Under the pieces are notes generated by a model. It saw only the letters and a program-made list of their open reading frames with translations, did not search any database and had not been told where the DNA came from. From Balneola sp. (GTDB lineage: Bacteria; Bacteroidota; Rhodothermia; Balneolales; Balneolaceae), in NCBI GenBank assembly GCA_017643645.1, contig JAEPNB010000002.1, positions 310,001 through 374,000 on the forward strand: a stretch of DNA of 64,000 bases. Direction: 5' to 3'. Positions 52,992-61,652 of this stretch are shown in pieces (the stretch's first letter is position 1; each line of letters opens with the position of its first letter). Position numbers and translations under genes: made by a program.

Positions 52992-53864
52992 ATGAATATT
53001 ATTACCAAAACTTTACTACTAACCGCAATTACTTTTTTTACTACAAATGCATTGCAAGGACAAACTATTGTTGTACCTGATACACTTGCAGGATGGACAC
53101 AAACCTGGGTTGCAAATCTGAACGGTTCCCAAGCATCTTACAGCAATTGGAGTGAAGGTGGTGTAAATACCATTAGTGGAACAGCTTCAACTGTTTACAC
53201 GAAAATGTATCGCAAAGATCAGTACACGTTCGGTTTTCGCACAAACTTAAGGTATGGTCAGTCAAAAGTAGATGGAAGAACAAGAAAATCAGATGACCTG
53301 ATCTCCGTCAGACTCAGAACTACGTATGACCTTCAGGAAGACAGTAAGTTAGCAGCATACGGAGCTATTCAATTCAGAACACAATTTGCTGATGGGTACG
53401 ATTATGATGCCAAAGTAGCTGGTGGGGACTCATTAATTTCGGGATTTTTTAGTCCGGCTTATCTTACAGAAGGTGCAGGTTTGGAATATAATGCGAATCC
53501 GAATTTACAGGTAGAAGCTGGTTTGGCTCTTAAACAAACGTTTATTTCTGATGGAGATTTGTCTCCGAATTATGGATTACCGCAGGGAGATACTTTCAGA
53601 TCAGAAGGTGGTTTAACAACCGGTATTTCGTTTCAAACGACAGTGGCCGAAAATATTCAGTATTCCAGTAATCTGGAAACATTTACAAGTTTCACAGATC
53701 CGGTTTCAGAGACCGATGTCTTTTGGAGTAACGAATTAGTCGGACAAATCAACTCTTTAATTAGTGCATCCTTTCAATTCGAAATGCGCTACGACGATGA
53801 TTTTTCAAGTGAAGTTCAGATCAAGCAGGTTCTTTCTGCAGGAATTTCAGTTAATCTGTATTAA
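52992..53864 (+). CDS. DUF3078 family outer-membrane beta-barrel-like protein
   Basis: The protein has 290 residues. The signal peptide ends near NALQGQ. The DUF3078 signature GWTQTWVANLNGSQASYSNW is followed by SEGGVNTISGTA, and the rest is amphipathic strands (KDQYTFGFRTNLRYGQS, SDDLISVRLRTTYDL) ending SAGISVNLY. The family is Bacteroidota-associated and of unknown function. Its stop overlaps the next start by 1 bp (TAATG), so translation is coupled to the decarboxylase. Confidence 0.88.
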   Translation: MNIITKTLLLTAITFFTTNALQGQTIVVPDTLAGWTQTWVANLNGSQASYSNWSEGGVNTISGTASTVYTKMYRKDQYTFGFRTNLRYGQSKVDGRTRKSDDLISVRLRTTYDLQEDSKLAAYGAIQFRTQFADGYDYDAKVAGGDSLISGFFSPAYLTEGAGLEYNANPNLQVEAGLALKQTFISDGDLSPNYGLPQGDTFRSEGGLTTGISFQTTVAENIQYSSNLETFTSFTDPVSETDVFWSNELVGQINSLISASFQFEMRYDDDFSSEVQIKQVLSAGISVNLY

Positions 53865-55210
53865 TGGATAAGCAGGCTAAACAAGCACTCGAAAAAGGGC
53901 TTGAAGGCCTGCGCAACTGGAAGAAATCTTTTGGAGCGTGGGATCAGGATTCGACGCTTTCTGTTTCTGATAAAAAAGTTGAAGAAATTTTTTCCAGACT
54001 TTCCCAAAAACTAAATTGCAATTATCCATTTCATCATCCGGTTTATGCAGGTCAGATGTTGAAACCTCCACACCCTGTTGCCTGGGCTGCATATGCTATG
54101 GCGATGAGTATAAATCCGAATAATCATGCTTTGGATGGAGGACCGCCTTCTTCAGAAATGGAAAAAGAAGTAGTTGCTGAACTAGCGAATTTCTTTGGAT
54201 ATGGAGAAATTTTTCTGGGGCATCTGACGGCAAGCGGCACTATTGCAAATCTGGAAGCTTTGTGGATTGCAAGAGAATCTCATCCAGGTAAAAAGATCGC
54301 ATTTTCATCCAATTCACATTACACGCATGAAAGAATGTGCGGGGTGTTAGCTGTAGATTCCGTTAAGATCCCAATACTGGAAGATGGAAGTTTTGACCTG
54401 GACTCTGTTGATCCAAAAGAAATCGGCACAATTGTAGTAACTCTGGGTACTACCGGTTTGGGAGAAGTTGAACCTCTGGAACAAGTTATCCTCTGGGTAA
54501 AAAAACATGGAATTCGAATTCATATAGATGCTGCTTACGGAGGATTTTTCAGAACATTGAAAGATTCGGATTTAATCGACGGAACTCCGTGGAAATTAAT
54601 GGAGGAAGCGAACAGCATAGTGATTGATCCTCATAAACATGGATTACAACCTTATGGATGTGGTTGTGTTCTTTTTAAAGATCCGGAAGTTGGTCGCTTT
54701 TACAAGCACGATTCGCCATATACCTATTTTACTTCAGATGAACTTCATCTTGGGGAAATAAGCCTGGAATGTTCAAGAGCCGGTGCAGCAGCAGTAGCTT
54801 TGTGGGCAACACTGCAATGTTTTCCTTTAAAAGAAAATGAGGGCTTTGGCCCTGTTATGGCTCAATGCAGAAAAGCTGCTTTAAAGGGTTATTCGCTAAT
54901 GGAGAATAGTGGAAATCTGGTTCCATATAAAAAACCGGAACTGGATATATTGGGATATTTTCCTATCCACCAATCAACTAAGAGTACCTCACAAATTTCC
55001 GAACTTTCTAAAAAGGTATTTGATGCAGGAATGAAGGACCAATCATTCTATCTTTCTTTTTTTAAAGTTCCAAGTTCAGAATTCATAAGATTACATCCTG
55101 AATTTAAAGCTGATTCAGAAATAGTTACTATTCTCAGAAGCGTATTTATGAAACCCGAACAATCTGATTTTGTAAAGGAACTAATTAGCAGAATAGAAAA
55201 AGCCATTTGA
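53864..55210 (+). CDS. Group II PLP-dependent amino-acid decarboxylase-like enzyme
   Basis: This 448-residue enzyme of the glutamate/aromatic decarboxylase fold has the Schiff-base Lys in VIDPHKHGLQPYGCGCVL. The pyridine-N Asp is in IHIDAAYGGFF, and the cofactor region is GHLTASGTIANLEALWIARE. Motifs at HPVYAGQMLKPPHPVAWAA and LECSRAGAAAVALW support the family. The substrate may be an acidic or aromatic amino acid; not resolved here. Likely cytoplasmic. It is the third gene of the PyrR-DUF3078-decarboxylase-DUF3667 operon. Confidence 0.9.
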   Translation: MDKQAKQALEKGLEGLRNWKKSFGAWDQDSTLSVSDKKVEEIFSRLSQKLNCNYPFHHPVYAGQMLKPPHPVAWAAYAMAMSINPNNHALDGGPPSSEMEKEVVAELANFFGYGEIFLGHLTASGTIANLEALWIARESHPGKKIAFSSNSHYTHERMCGVLAVDSVKIPILEDGSFDLDSVDPKEIGTIVVTLGTTGLGEVEPLEQVILWVKKHGIRIHIDAAYGGFFRTLKDSDLIDGTPWKLMEEANSIVIDPHKHGLQPYGCGCVLFKDPEVGRFYKHDSPYTYFTSDELHLGEISLECSRAGAAAVALWATLQCFPLKENEGFGPVMAQCRKAALKGYSLMENSGNLVPYKKPELDILGYFPIHQSTKSTSQISELSKKVFDAGMKDQSFYLSFFKVPSSEFIRLHPEFKADSEIVTILRSVFMKPEQSDFVKELISRIEKAI

Positions 55211-55216
55211 TATAAA

Positions 55217-56065
55217 ATGGAAGAGTCAGCGAAAAAAAATACTTGTTCCAACTGCAATTTTAGTCCCCTGGAGTTAGCATTTTGCCCAAGATGCGGGCAA
55301 AAGAAGCTTACTGAAAAGGATCTGAAGTTGAGAGTGCTCGTCGGCGATGTTCTAGAAAGTATTTTTAATATTGATAATGCATTTTTCAGAACATTAAAGT
55401 TATTCTTTTTAAATCCCGGGAAATATGTTTCTTCATACAATCTTGGAGAAAGAAAAAAGTATATCTCGCCTATAAAGTGGTTTTTGATCGCGAACGCAAT
55501 TTATTTTCTTTTTCCTTACATAAATACCTTTACAACCAGTCTCCAAATCCAACTGAACGGATTGATATATAGTAACTTCACCAGAGGTTGGATAGAAGCA
55601 TTAATAAGTTCATCAGAACTTGACACACAAAGCTTTCATATTCAGTATAATGAACTTACTAAAACGCTTTCAAAAGTTTTTTTACTGATCTTACCTTTGA
55701 TGTTTTCAGGGTTAACATTTCTTACCAACTATTCGGAGAGAAAGAACAAACCATTGCTATTTCATATTAACAGAAGTCTTATTCTTCATTCTTTTCTACT
55801 TCTGATTATTCTTTGCTCGCTACCATTAGCTTACACTTTGATCTCGAACGGCAGCCAAGTTTATATCAATGATAAAACAATAACGATCACTTCTTTTGTT
55901 CTGCTGAATATATATGGATTTTTTCTTTACAGAGGATTTTTCAAAGCAGGTTTAGCTAAGAATATATCGAGAGTTATTCTACTCAATTTTTCATTCTATA
56001 TATTGATATTCACTTATCGCTTTATACTTCTGCTAATTACATTAGGTTGGATGAGGTTTTTCTAG
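55217..56065 (+). CDS. DUF3667 family membrane protein with N-terminal zinc ribbon
   Basis: The protein has 282 residues. A double CxxC zinc ribbon (CSNCNFSPLELAFCPRCGQK) is followed by the DUF3667 core (VLESIFNIDNAFFRTLKLFF, NPGKYVSSYNLGERKKYISP) and about five transmembrane helices (LLLIILCSLPLAYTLI; ILIFTYRFILLLITLGW). Function unknown; in other Bacteroidota it is often linked to amino-acid or nucleotide enzymes. It starts 6 bp after the decarboxylase stop. Confidence 0.9.
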   Translation: MEESAKKNTCSNCNFSPLELAFCPRCGQKKLTEKDLKLRVLVGDVLESIFNIDNAFFRTLKLFFLNPGKYVSSYNLGERKKYISPIKWFLIANAIYFLFPYINTFTTSLQIQLNGLIYSNFTRGWIEALISSSELDTQSFHIQYNELTKTLSKVFLLILPLMFSGLTFLTNYSERKNKPLLFHINRSLILHSFLLLIILCSLPLAYTLISNGSQVYINDKTITITSFVLLNIYGFFLYRGFFKAGLAKNISRVILLNFSFYILIFTYRFILLLITLGWMRFF

Positions 56066-56116
56066 AACAAGAATAATTGCCTCTATAGAAAATCCTGTAA
56101 CAGGAAGGAGAAAACC

Positions 56117-57859
56117 CTAATTTAAATGCTTATGCAGTGTGTGAGAAAGCATTTTTATGTTTACCGGTTTGCTTAGTACATCTACCATTCCGGATTCCCT
56201 GTATAGAACAAAATCATCTTTCATCACATTTGCAGTGACTGCTATAATTTTAAACGGCAGGTCTCCTCTGTAGAACTCTATTATCCTTCTGGAAGCCTGT
56301 GAGCCATCCAGTTTAGGCATTTGAATATCCATTAATATAAAATCGTAATCATTTTCACCATTGGTAGCCGCTTCTAAGGCCTGCTTTCCATCATCTACAA
56401 TATCAATATTTTCAATACCGAGGTTTTTAAGCATTTTACTCAAAACCATTTGATTGATGGGGACATCTTCCGCAATCAGAATCTTAAGCCCGGAGAGATC
56501 ATCCTCATTCACAGATGCTTCCAGTTTTTCCGGAGTTTTTGGTTCTAAGGATAAGGGCAGTTCAAACGAAAAGGTAGATCCTTTTTTAAGCTGAGATGTG
56601 AATGAGATTTCTCCGCCCATTAATTCTACCAATCTTTTACTGATGGTAAGTCCTAAGCCGGTTCCTTCAATGGTATTAGCCAATCTGGTTCTGAAGAATT
56701 TTGTAAATAGTTTGTCCTGATCTTCTTTGGAAATACCAACTCCGGTATCAGATACAGAAAACTGAATAGTAGCGATACCGTCTTCTCTCTTTAACAATTT
56801 AGTTTGAATAATTACGGAGCCATCGTTTGTAAATTTGATCCCATTATTAACCAGGTTTACTAAAACCTGCCTGATCCGGGAAATGTCTCCATACAACACT
56901 TTCGGAATACTACTGTCGTGTTCGTGGTGGAGATGGAGAAAGGCTTTTCTGGAGTCTATTTTAGGTCTGAATATTTCCAGTATATCTTTTATTTCACTTT
57001 CCAGATGGAATTTGTTTTCATTAAGCTCAAGGTTTTCGTCTTCTATAGTAGTGAGATCCAGAACATCACTGATGAGGCTATGCAGCATGTTGCTGCTGTA
57101 GCTGAGGTTTTTAACCATTTCAACCTGTTCAGGGTTCAGGTCTGTTTCTCCTAAAAGTTCAGAAATACCAACAATACCATTTAACGGAGTTCGCATCTCG
57201 TGGCTTATGGTTGCGAGAAATTGAGACTTTGCTTTGTCGGCTGATTCCGCTTTTACTTTTTCAACCTGAATGTCATTAATGGCTTTTCCCAGAGATTCTC
57301 TGTCTCTTACATAGGAACGCTTAAAAGTGAATAAAGAAAAACCAAGTACTAGAATGGAAATAATACTTGCAATGGAAATATCTCTGATTCTATGGATCTC
57401 ATTCGAATAAGGAACCGCAACTCCGGGGTTAAAATATTCATAGATAGCGAACCCTATTACAATAAATGCAGTTAATAGTATGAATACTAAATAAGCTCTG
57501 ATTGGAAGAACGAGCAATCCGGATATAAAAATCAGGATAATAAATTGAATAATGGCCCCGGTAATTCCCCCTCCCGGTAACCAAGCAAATGCCATGATCC
57601 CAAAACTCAATCCAAAATAAATGGATGACATGATATTGAAGGACACGCTCTTTTTCTGAGCAATATATATGCCCGTATAAGCTACAAAACCGAAAACGAA
57701 AATGGCTTTGATCAAAGTTTGGTATCCGGCGTAAAAGCTAAAGCCGGTCCAGAACAAAAATACAAGGATGGTTAAAAAGATCGCGATCTCGAATAACAGG
57801 ATCTCAATCTTTTCGCTTTTGTCCTTTGTTGGTAATATGTTTTTGAGCCCCATCGCCAT
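56117..57859 (-). CDS. Hybrid sensor histidine kinase with C-terminal receiver
   Basis: The protein has 580 residues. The N-terminal 200 residues form about six transmembrane helices (EIAIFLTILVFLFWTGFSFY; FGLSFGIMAFAWLPGGGI), followed by a short coiled coil. The HisKA domain has FLATISHEMRTPLNGIVG, and the ATPase domain has LVNLVNNGIKFTNDG, DTGVGIS, FFRTRLANTIEGTGLGLTIS. The receiver has acidic residues in LIAEDVPINQM and phospho-acceptor Asp in FILMDIQMPKLDG. With no output domain, it probably signals through a phosphotransfer protein or a stand-alone regulator elsewhere. Monocistronic; the closest match is the membrane-sensor hybrid kinases of marine Bacteroidota. Confidence 0.93.
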   Translation of the reverse strand: MAMGLKNILPTKDKSEKIEILLFEIAIFLTILVFLFWTGFSFYAGYQTLIKAIFVFGFVAYTGIYIAQKKSVSFNIMSSIYFGLSFGIMAFAWLPGGGITGAIIQFIILIFISGLLVLPIRAYLVFILLTAFIVIGFAIYEYFNPGVAVPYSNEIHRIRDISIASIISILVLGFSLFTFKRSYVRDRESLGKAINDIQVEKVKAESADKAKSQFLATISHEMRTPLNGIVGISELLGETDLNPEQVEMVKNLSYSSNMLHSLISDVLDLTTIEDENLELNENKFHLESEIKDILEIFRPKIDSRKAFLHLHHEHDSSIPKVLYGDISRIRQVLVNLVNNGIKFTNDGSVIIQTKLLKREDGIATIQFSVSDTGVGISKEDQDKLFTKFFRTRLANTIEGTGLGLTISKRLVELMGGEISFTSQLKKGSTFSFELPLSLEPKTPEKLEASVNEDDLSGLKILIAEDVPINQMVLSKMLKNLGIENIDIVDDGKQALEAATNGENDYDFILMDIQMPKLDGSQASRRIIEFYRGDLPFKIIAVTANVMKDDFVLYRESGMVDVLSKPVNIKMLSHTLHKHLN

Positions 57860-57945
57860 CGTTAGATATTATAGAATATAACTAAAGAAATTAAGCTAAA
57901 CGATTATCGAATCTATTTTTTAGGGATATTATGAAATACCAATAA

Positions 57946-58473
57946 TTATGGGTTTTCAATTTCAATAATTACTTCAATTTCTACCGCTAAGTTTACAGGA
58001 AGAGAACTCATTCCAACAGCGGAACGAGCGTGTTTTCCCTTTTCGCCAAAGATCTCGACCATGAAATCTGAATAACCATTTATTACCTGAGAATGTGCTG
58101 TAAATTCAGGAGTAGTATTAACCATTCCCAGAACTTTCACAACACGAACTACTTTGCTGAGATCGCCGATCTCATTCTTAATTACAGCAAGATGTTGATA
58201 GGCTATACTTTTTGCAGCTTCGTATCCTTCTTCAATAGTAAGATCTACTCCAACTTTTCCCGTAATTCTGGAGCCATCGGGATTTTGAGAACCTTTCCCT
58301 GCAAGAAATAAGAGGTTTCCGGTTCTAACTACATTAATATAATTAGCAACCGGTGGAGCTATTTCAGGAAGCTCGATACCGAGTTCTTTTAACTTTTGTT
58401 CGGGGGATTGGTTTTGGGCACAAAGAACATTAGTTCCAATAATCAGAATGAAGAAAATTGAGATGTATTTCAT
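57946..58473 (-). CDS. Exported RidA/YjgF-family protein
   Basis: The protein has 175 residues. An N-terminal signal peptide ends VLCAQ (residue 20). The mature protein has the RidA fold: NYINVVRTGNLLFLAGKGSQ, EGYEAAKSIAYQHLAVIKNE, LSKVVRVVKVLGMVN and the C-terminal HARSAVGMSSLPVNLAVEIE. The active-site Arg of RidA enamine/imine deaminases is present in HARS. RidA proteins are normally cytoplasmic, so an exported form is unusual; periplasmic imine hydrolysis is inference. Monocistronic. Confidence 0.88.
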   Translation of the reverse strand: MKYISIFFILIIGTNVLCAQNQSPEQKLKELGIELPEIAPPVANYINVVRTGNLLFLAGKGSQNPDGSRITGKVGVDLTIEEGYEAAKSIAYQHLAVIKNEIGDLSKVVRVVKVLGMVNTTPEFTAHSQVINGYSDFMVEIFGEKGKHARSAVGMSSLPVNLAVEIEVIIEIENP

Positions 58474-58545
58474 ATTCCCTGAGTTGATTAAGATTTTCAG
58501 GAATATAGAAGAGAAAATTTGAAAGTAAATGATATTTCTTGGGTC

Positions 58546-58609
58546 AAACTCTTCCAGAGTTTATAAGAATCAGCTTTTATTTTTGATGAGATAAAACTCT
58601 GGAAGAGTT
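58546..58609. repeat. Inverted repeat AACTCTTCCAGAGTTT
   Basis: AACTCTTCCAGAGTTT (58547-58562) and AAACTCTGGAAGAGTT (58594-58609) pair perfectly over 16 bp around about 31 nt, and each arm is itself partly palindromic. A shorter relative (CAACTCTTCCGGAGTTG) occurs after recQ at 30884-30900. It lies upstream of the RidA gene and could sit in its promoter region. Confidence 0.65.
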
Positions 58610-58611
58610 AA

Positions 58612-58790
58612 GGACGATGGTTAGAATTTGAAATGAAAAGGAAGCAGGAGCTTTCTGATGGAATTCCGAACGAGACGTGCGGAACTAGTGAAAATCAGTC
58701 TGAATGTAATGATTGCTCCTTCGGAGCCGTCGATTTTATTGCGTTCTTTCCTCGCCAATAATTCTAAAGGTCGGTGTAGTTGGAAGCTTT
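58612..58790. repeat. MITE-like repeat element, copy B (one end well preserved)
   Basis: The right end 58757-58790 (AATAATTCTAAAGGTCGG...GTTGGAAGCTTT) is the reverse complement of the left end of copy A with one mismatch in 34. The left end is decayed (CGATGGTTAGAATTTG near 58615). The interior differs from copy A but shares CGTCGATTTTATTGC-like text and ends CTCGCCAATAATTC versus GCGCCAATAATTC. No ORF. An 85-codon frame here is repeat-derived. Confidence 0.65.
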
Positions 58791-58799
58791 TTCGGAAAT

Positions 58800-58935
58800 C
58801 CTCCTTTGAAGGAGGTGGATTCTGACCGGAGAGGTCAGAAGACGGAGGATGTTGTGCAATTTAGTAACTCAGAAATTGTGCAACATCCCCTGATCTCACC
58901 CCTGTGTTTGATCGGTTCTCCCTTGAAAAGGAGAA
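58800..58935. repeat. Multi-hairpin dispersed repeat, copy 3
   Basis: CCTCCTTTGAAGGAGG (58800-58815), TCTGACC...GGTCAGA, GATGTTGTGCAATTT...AAATTGTGCAACATC-like stem and TTCTCCCTTGAAAAGGAGAA follow one another, the same order of stems as at 25125-25242 and 46016-46146. Together with the two elements before it, it fills the 554-bp spacer between the RidA and aldehyde dehydrogenase genes; no gene is visible there. Confidence 0.7.
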
Positions 58936-59027
58936 TGTATCAGAAATCTACACTTAAGACTAAAAAATGAAGAATTTATGTCTCACTAATTCTTCGTCCT
59001 TAATTTTGAATTCAAAAATTCAAAAGG

Positions 59028-60536
59028 TTATACGTCAAAAGAAATACCTTGCGCCAGCGGTAATTCTTCACTCCAGTTAATGGTATTGGTTTGTCGACGC
59101 ATATACGCTTTCCACGCATCTGAGCCTGACTCACGCCCACCACCCGTTTCTTTTTCGCCACCGAAAGCACCACCAATCTCAGCACCACTGGTACCGATAT
59201 TGATATTAGCAATTCCACAATCAGAACCGTGTGTACTTAAGAAATTTTCAGCTTCACGCATATTCAGTGTAAACATTGCAGAACTCAATCCCTGCTTTAC
59301 ACCATTGTGATAGCTCATTGCTTCATCAATAGTTTTGTACTTGATGAGATACAGAATCGGAGCAAAAGTTTCTTCCTGAACGATCTCGAATTCATTTTTG
59401 GCTTCAGCGATAGCCGGGCGAACATAAAAACCATCTCTGTCTAAAACTTCGCCTCCGAAGATCACTTTTCCACCTTCTTCTTCTACTTGTTTGAGTGCAT
59501 TTTGCATTGCATCTACCGCAAGCTGATCGATCATTGGTCCAACCAAAGTATCCGGCTCCAGAGGATTCCCAATATTCACATTCTCATAGATACTCAGCAG
59601 TCGCTCTTTAAATTGATCATAAACTGATTCGTGAATGATAAGTCTACGCGTAGAAGTACAACGCTGACCACAAGTTCCGACTGCTCCGAACACAGTTGCA
59701 CGGATTGCCATTTCAATATCAGCATTTTCAGAAACGATGATTGCATTATTGCCACCCAGTTCCAGGATAGTTTTTCCTAAACGTCCACCAACTACTTTAG
59801 CTACTTCTTTACCCATTCTGATAGAACCGGTAGCAGAGATCAATGGAATGCGCTCATCTTCTGTCATCCATTCACCAACTTCACGATCACCGGTAACCAA
59901 ACAGAATATTCCTTCCGGGAGATCATTTTCTTTCAATACTTTGGCAACGATCTTTTGAATAGCAATTCCACACAGAGGAGTTTTTTCAGAACCTTTCCAG
60001 ATCATAGTATCACCACAAACCGCAGCGATCATAGCGTTCCAGCTCCAAACGGCTACAGGAAAATTAAAAGCTGAAATAATCCCAACCGTTCCCATCGGAT
60101 GCCATTGCTCATACATTCTGTGATTTGGGCGCTCACTATGCATGGTAAGTCCGTATAATTGTCGACTTAATCCAACTGCAAAATCACAGATATCTATCAT
60201 TTCCTGAACTTCACCAAGTCCTTCCTGATAGATCTTACCCATTTCGTAAGTAACCAATTTTCCCAAAGGCTCTTTGAACTCACGAAGCTTATCGCCTATT
60301 TGACGTACAATTTCTCCACGTTGCGGAGCCGGCATTTCTCTCCAAACTTTAAAAGCTTCCTGAGACGCCTGAACTACTTCTTCGTATTGTTCTCTGGTAG
60401 TTGTAGTCACATTTGCGATCGTTTTTCCATCAACCGGAGTGTGACTGGTAATTTGGTTTTTGCTTTCCAGATAAACTCGCCCGGTACTTGTACCTGCGTT
60501 TACTCCCTCAATTCCCAGTTTCTTTAAAAAATCCAT
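59028..60536 (-). CDS. Aldehyde dehydrogenase, antiquitin (ALDH7) type
   Basis: This 502-residue NAD-dependent aldehyde dehydrogenase has the Rossmann segment PMGTVGIISAFNFPVAVWSW, the general base Glu in ILELGGNNAI and the catalytic Cys in FGAVGTCGQRCTSTRR. EIVQEETFAPILYLIKY and GAEIGGAFGGEKETGGGRES also fit. The GQRCTSTRR and GSDAWKAYMRRQTNTINW motifs are characteristic of antiquitin/ALDH7 enzymes, which oxidise L-piperidine-6-carboxylate (aminoadipate semialdehyde) in lysine catabolism. The role here is inferred from subfamily only; no other lysine-degradation genes are in the window. Monocistronic. Confidence 0.94.
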   Translation of the reverse strand: MDFLKKLGIEGVNAGTSTGRVYLESKNQITSHTPVDGKTIANVTTTTREQYEEVVQASQEAFKVWREMPAPQRGEIVRQIGDKLREFKEPLGKLVTYEMGKIYQEGLGEVQEMIDICDFAVGLSRQLYGLTMHSERPNHRMYEQWHPMGTVGIISAFNFPVAVWSWNAMIAAVCGDTMIWKGSEKTPLCGIAIQKIVAKVLKENDLPEGIFCLVTGDREVGEWMTEDERIPLISATGSIRMGKEVAKVVGGRLGKTILELGGNNAIIVSENADIEMAIRATVFGAVGTCGQRCTSTRRLIIHESVYDQFKERLLSIYENVNIGNPLEPDTLVGPMIDQLAVDAMQNALKQVEEEGGKVIFGGEVLDRDGFYVRPAIAEAKNEFEIVQEETFAPILYLIKYKTIDEAMSYHNGVKQGLSSAMFTLNMREAENFLSTHGSDCGIANINIGTSGAEIGGAFGGEKETGGGRESGSDAWKAYMRRQTNTINWSEELPLAQGISFDV

Positions 60537-60644
60537 GAGTTATTTTAGCTTCGTTTTTTTGATTTGGCTAAAGATAGAAAATCATTCTCCAAATAATTAG
60601 TATTAGTTACATGAGAAGTGATAGATTTTGAAGTATCTTTTTAT

Positions 60645-60722
60645 CAGAACTCAGAACTCAGAACTCAGAACTCAGAACTCAGAACTCAGAACTCAGAACT
60701 CAGAACTCAGAACTCAGAACTC
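60645..60722. repeat. Heptanucleotide tandem repeat (CAGAACT)x11
   Basis: Eleven exact copies of the 7-mer CAGAACT run without interruption from 60645 to 60721, plus one base, ending directly before the GTG start of the RNA methyltransferase gene (60723). The unit is not a multiple of three. The array is open in the methyltransferase frame, where it would read as repeated QNSELRT. Confidence 0.97.
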
Positions 60723-61484
60723 GTGAAATCAGCGTCGAATAATCAAATCAAGCTTTTAAGAAAACTCGGGCAGAAAAAGTACCGTGAAAAAGAGGGAATG
60801 TTTGTAGTTGAAGGAGAGAGGGCTGTGGAGCAGGTTTTGGAGAATGGTATTCTGAATGTTCGGGAAATTTTTGTTGATAAGGAAGCTAACAGTTATCAGC
60901 TACTAGCTAACAGCTGTTACCAAATCGACACAAAAACATTTAACGAACTCTCTGATACCGAGAATAGCCAAGGAATACTTGCCGTTTGTGAGATTCCGAA
61001 AGAAGTTTCCGTTGAAGAGTTGCTCAAGAAAGAAGAATTGATCGTTGCAACAGACAGAATTCAGGATCCCGGAAATTTAGGAACTATTGTGAGGACAGCC
61101 GCTTGGTTCGGAGCTAGTGCAATTTTAATTGGCAAAGGATCTGTAGATCTGCATCATCCGAAAGTGGTGAGAAGCACAGCAGGTGCGACAGGGGTTTTAC
61201 CGTTCAGAAACTCAGATTTGAAACAAGATCTGGAAGTTATGGAGAAAGAAGGATGGCAAATTCTATTACTAGACGGAAATGAAGGAGCTCTACCGATTTC
61301 AGAAATAAGTTCAACCAGCAAAACGATTCTTATAGTTGGAAATGAGGCTAATGGAGTTGATGCAAATCTCGTTATATCAAGCAGAAAACGGGTTATGATT
61401 CCACCCGCTAAAGAGAATCGTTCAGTGGAAAGCTTGAACGCTGCGATTGCTCTGAGCATAGCACTTTATCAACTTAATGCGTGA
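60723..61484 (+). CDS. SpoU/TrmH-family RNA 2'-O-methyltransferase
   Basis: From GTG 60723 the protein has 253 residues beginning MKSASNNQIKLLRKLGQKKY, the usual start of 23S rRNA/tRNA methyltransferases of this family. A GTG at 60618 is in frame but would translate the heptamer repeat. Motif 1 is RIQDPGNLGTIVRTAAWFGA (substrate/AdoMet), motif 2 is ILIVGNEANGV and motif 3 is MIPPAKENRSVESLNAAIAL, forming the SPOUT trefoil knot. An N-terminal substrate-binding domain has GMFVVEGERAVEQVL. A degenerate heptamer tract interrupts it around residues 54-66. The exact target nucleotide is unknown. Confidence 0.92.
   Translation: MKSASNNQIKLLRKLGQKKYREKEGMFVVEGERAVEQVLENGILNVREIFVDKEANSYQLLANSCYQIDTKTFNELSDTENSQGILAVCEIPKEVSVEELLKKEELIVATDRIQDPGNLGTIVRTAAWFGASAILIGKGSVDLHHPKVVRSTAGATGVLPFRNSDLKQDLEVMEKEGWQILLLDGNEGALPISEISSTSKTILIVGNEANGVDANLVISSRKRVMIPPAKENRSVESLNAAIALSIALYQLNA
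60884..60918. repeat. Degenerate heptamer tract inside the methyltransferase gene
   Basis: Five consecutive 7-mers: AGCTAAC, AGTTATC, AGCTACT, AGCTAAC, AGCTGTT. They encode ANSYQLLANSCY, in a region where relatives normally have a short loop before the D.KTF.ELSD motif. It is 35 bp long, so it must have been accompanied by a compensating 1-bp change to keep the frame. Confidence 0.7.
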
Positions 61485-61652
61485 GTTATTAACATCTTTG
61501 GGAACCCTGAACTGTTAACTCAATATTAATTTCGACCGAGTTTTCCACATCCATTGCATATTGGTTTTTGTTTGATTTAATTGAGTGAACCGTTCTTTAA
61601 CATCATCTACATAAAGAGGTTTCGATCTCTGAAAAATCAAAACGATTAGCCC

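Noticed and set aside
58713-58970. 85-codon plus-strand frame in the RidA-aldehyde dehydrogenase spacer
   Set aside because: It spans the end of the MITE-like element and the multi-hairpin repeat; composition is repeat-derived.
60618-60722. GTG 60618 as the true methyltransferase start
   Set aside because: The protein family starts at residues encoded from 60723; the extra N-terminus is only translated heptamer repeat. Kept as a possibility in the findings.
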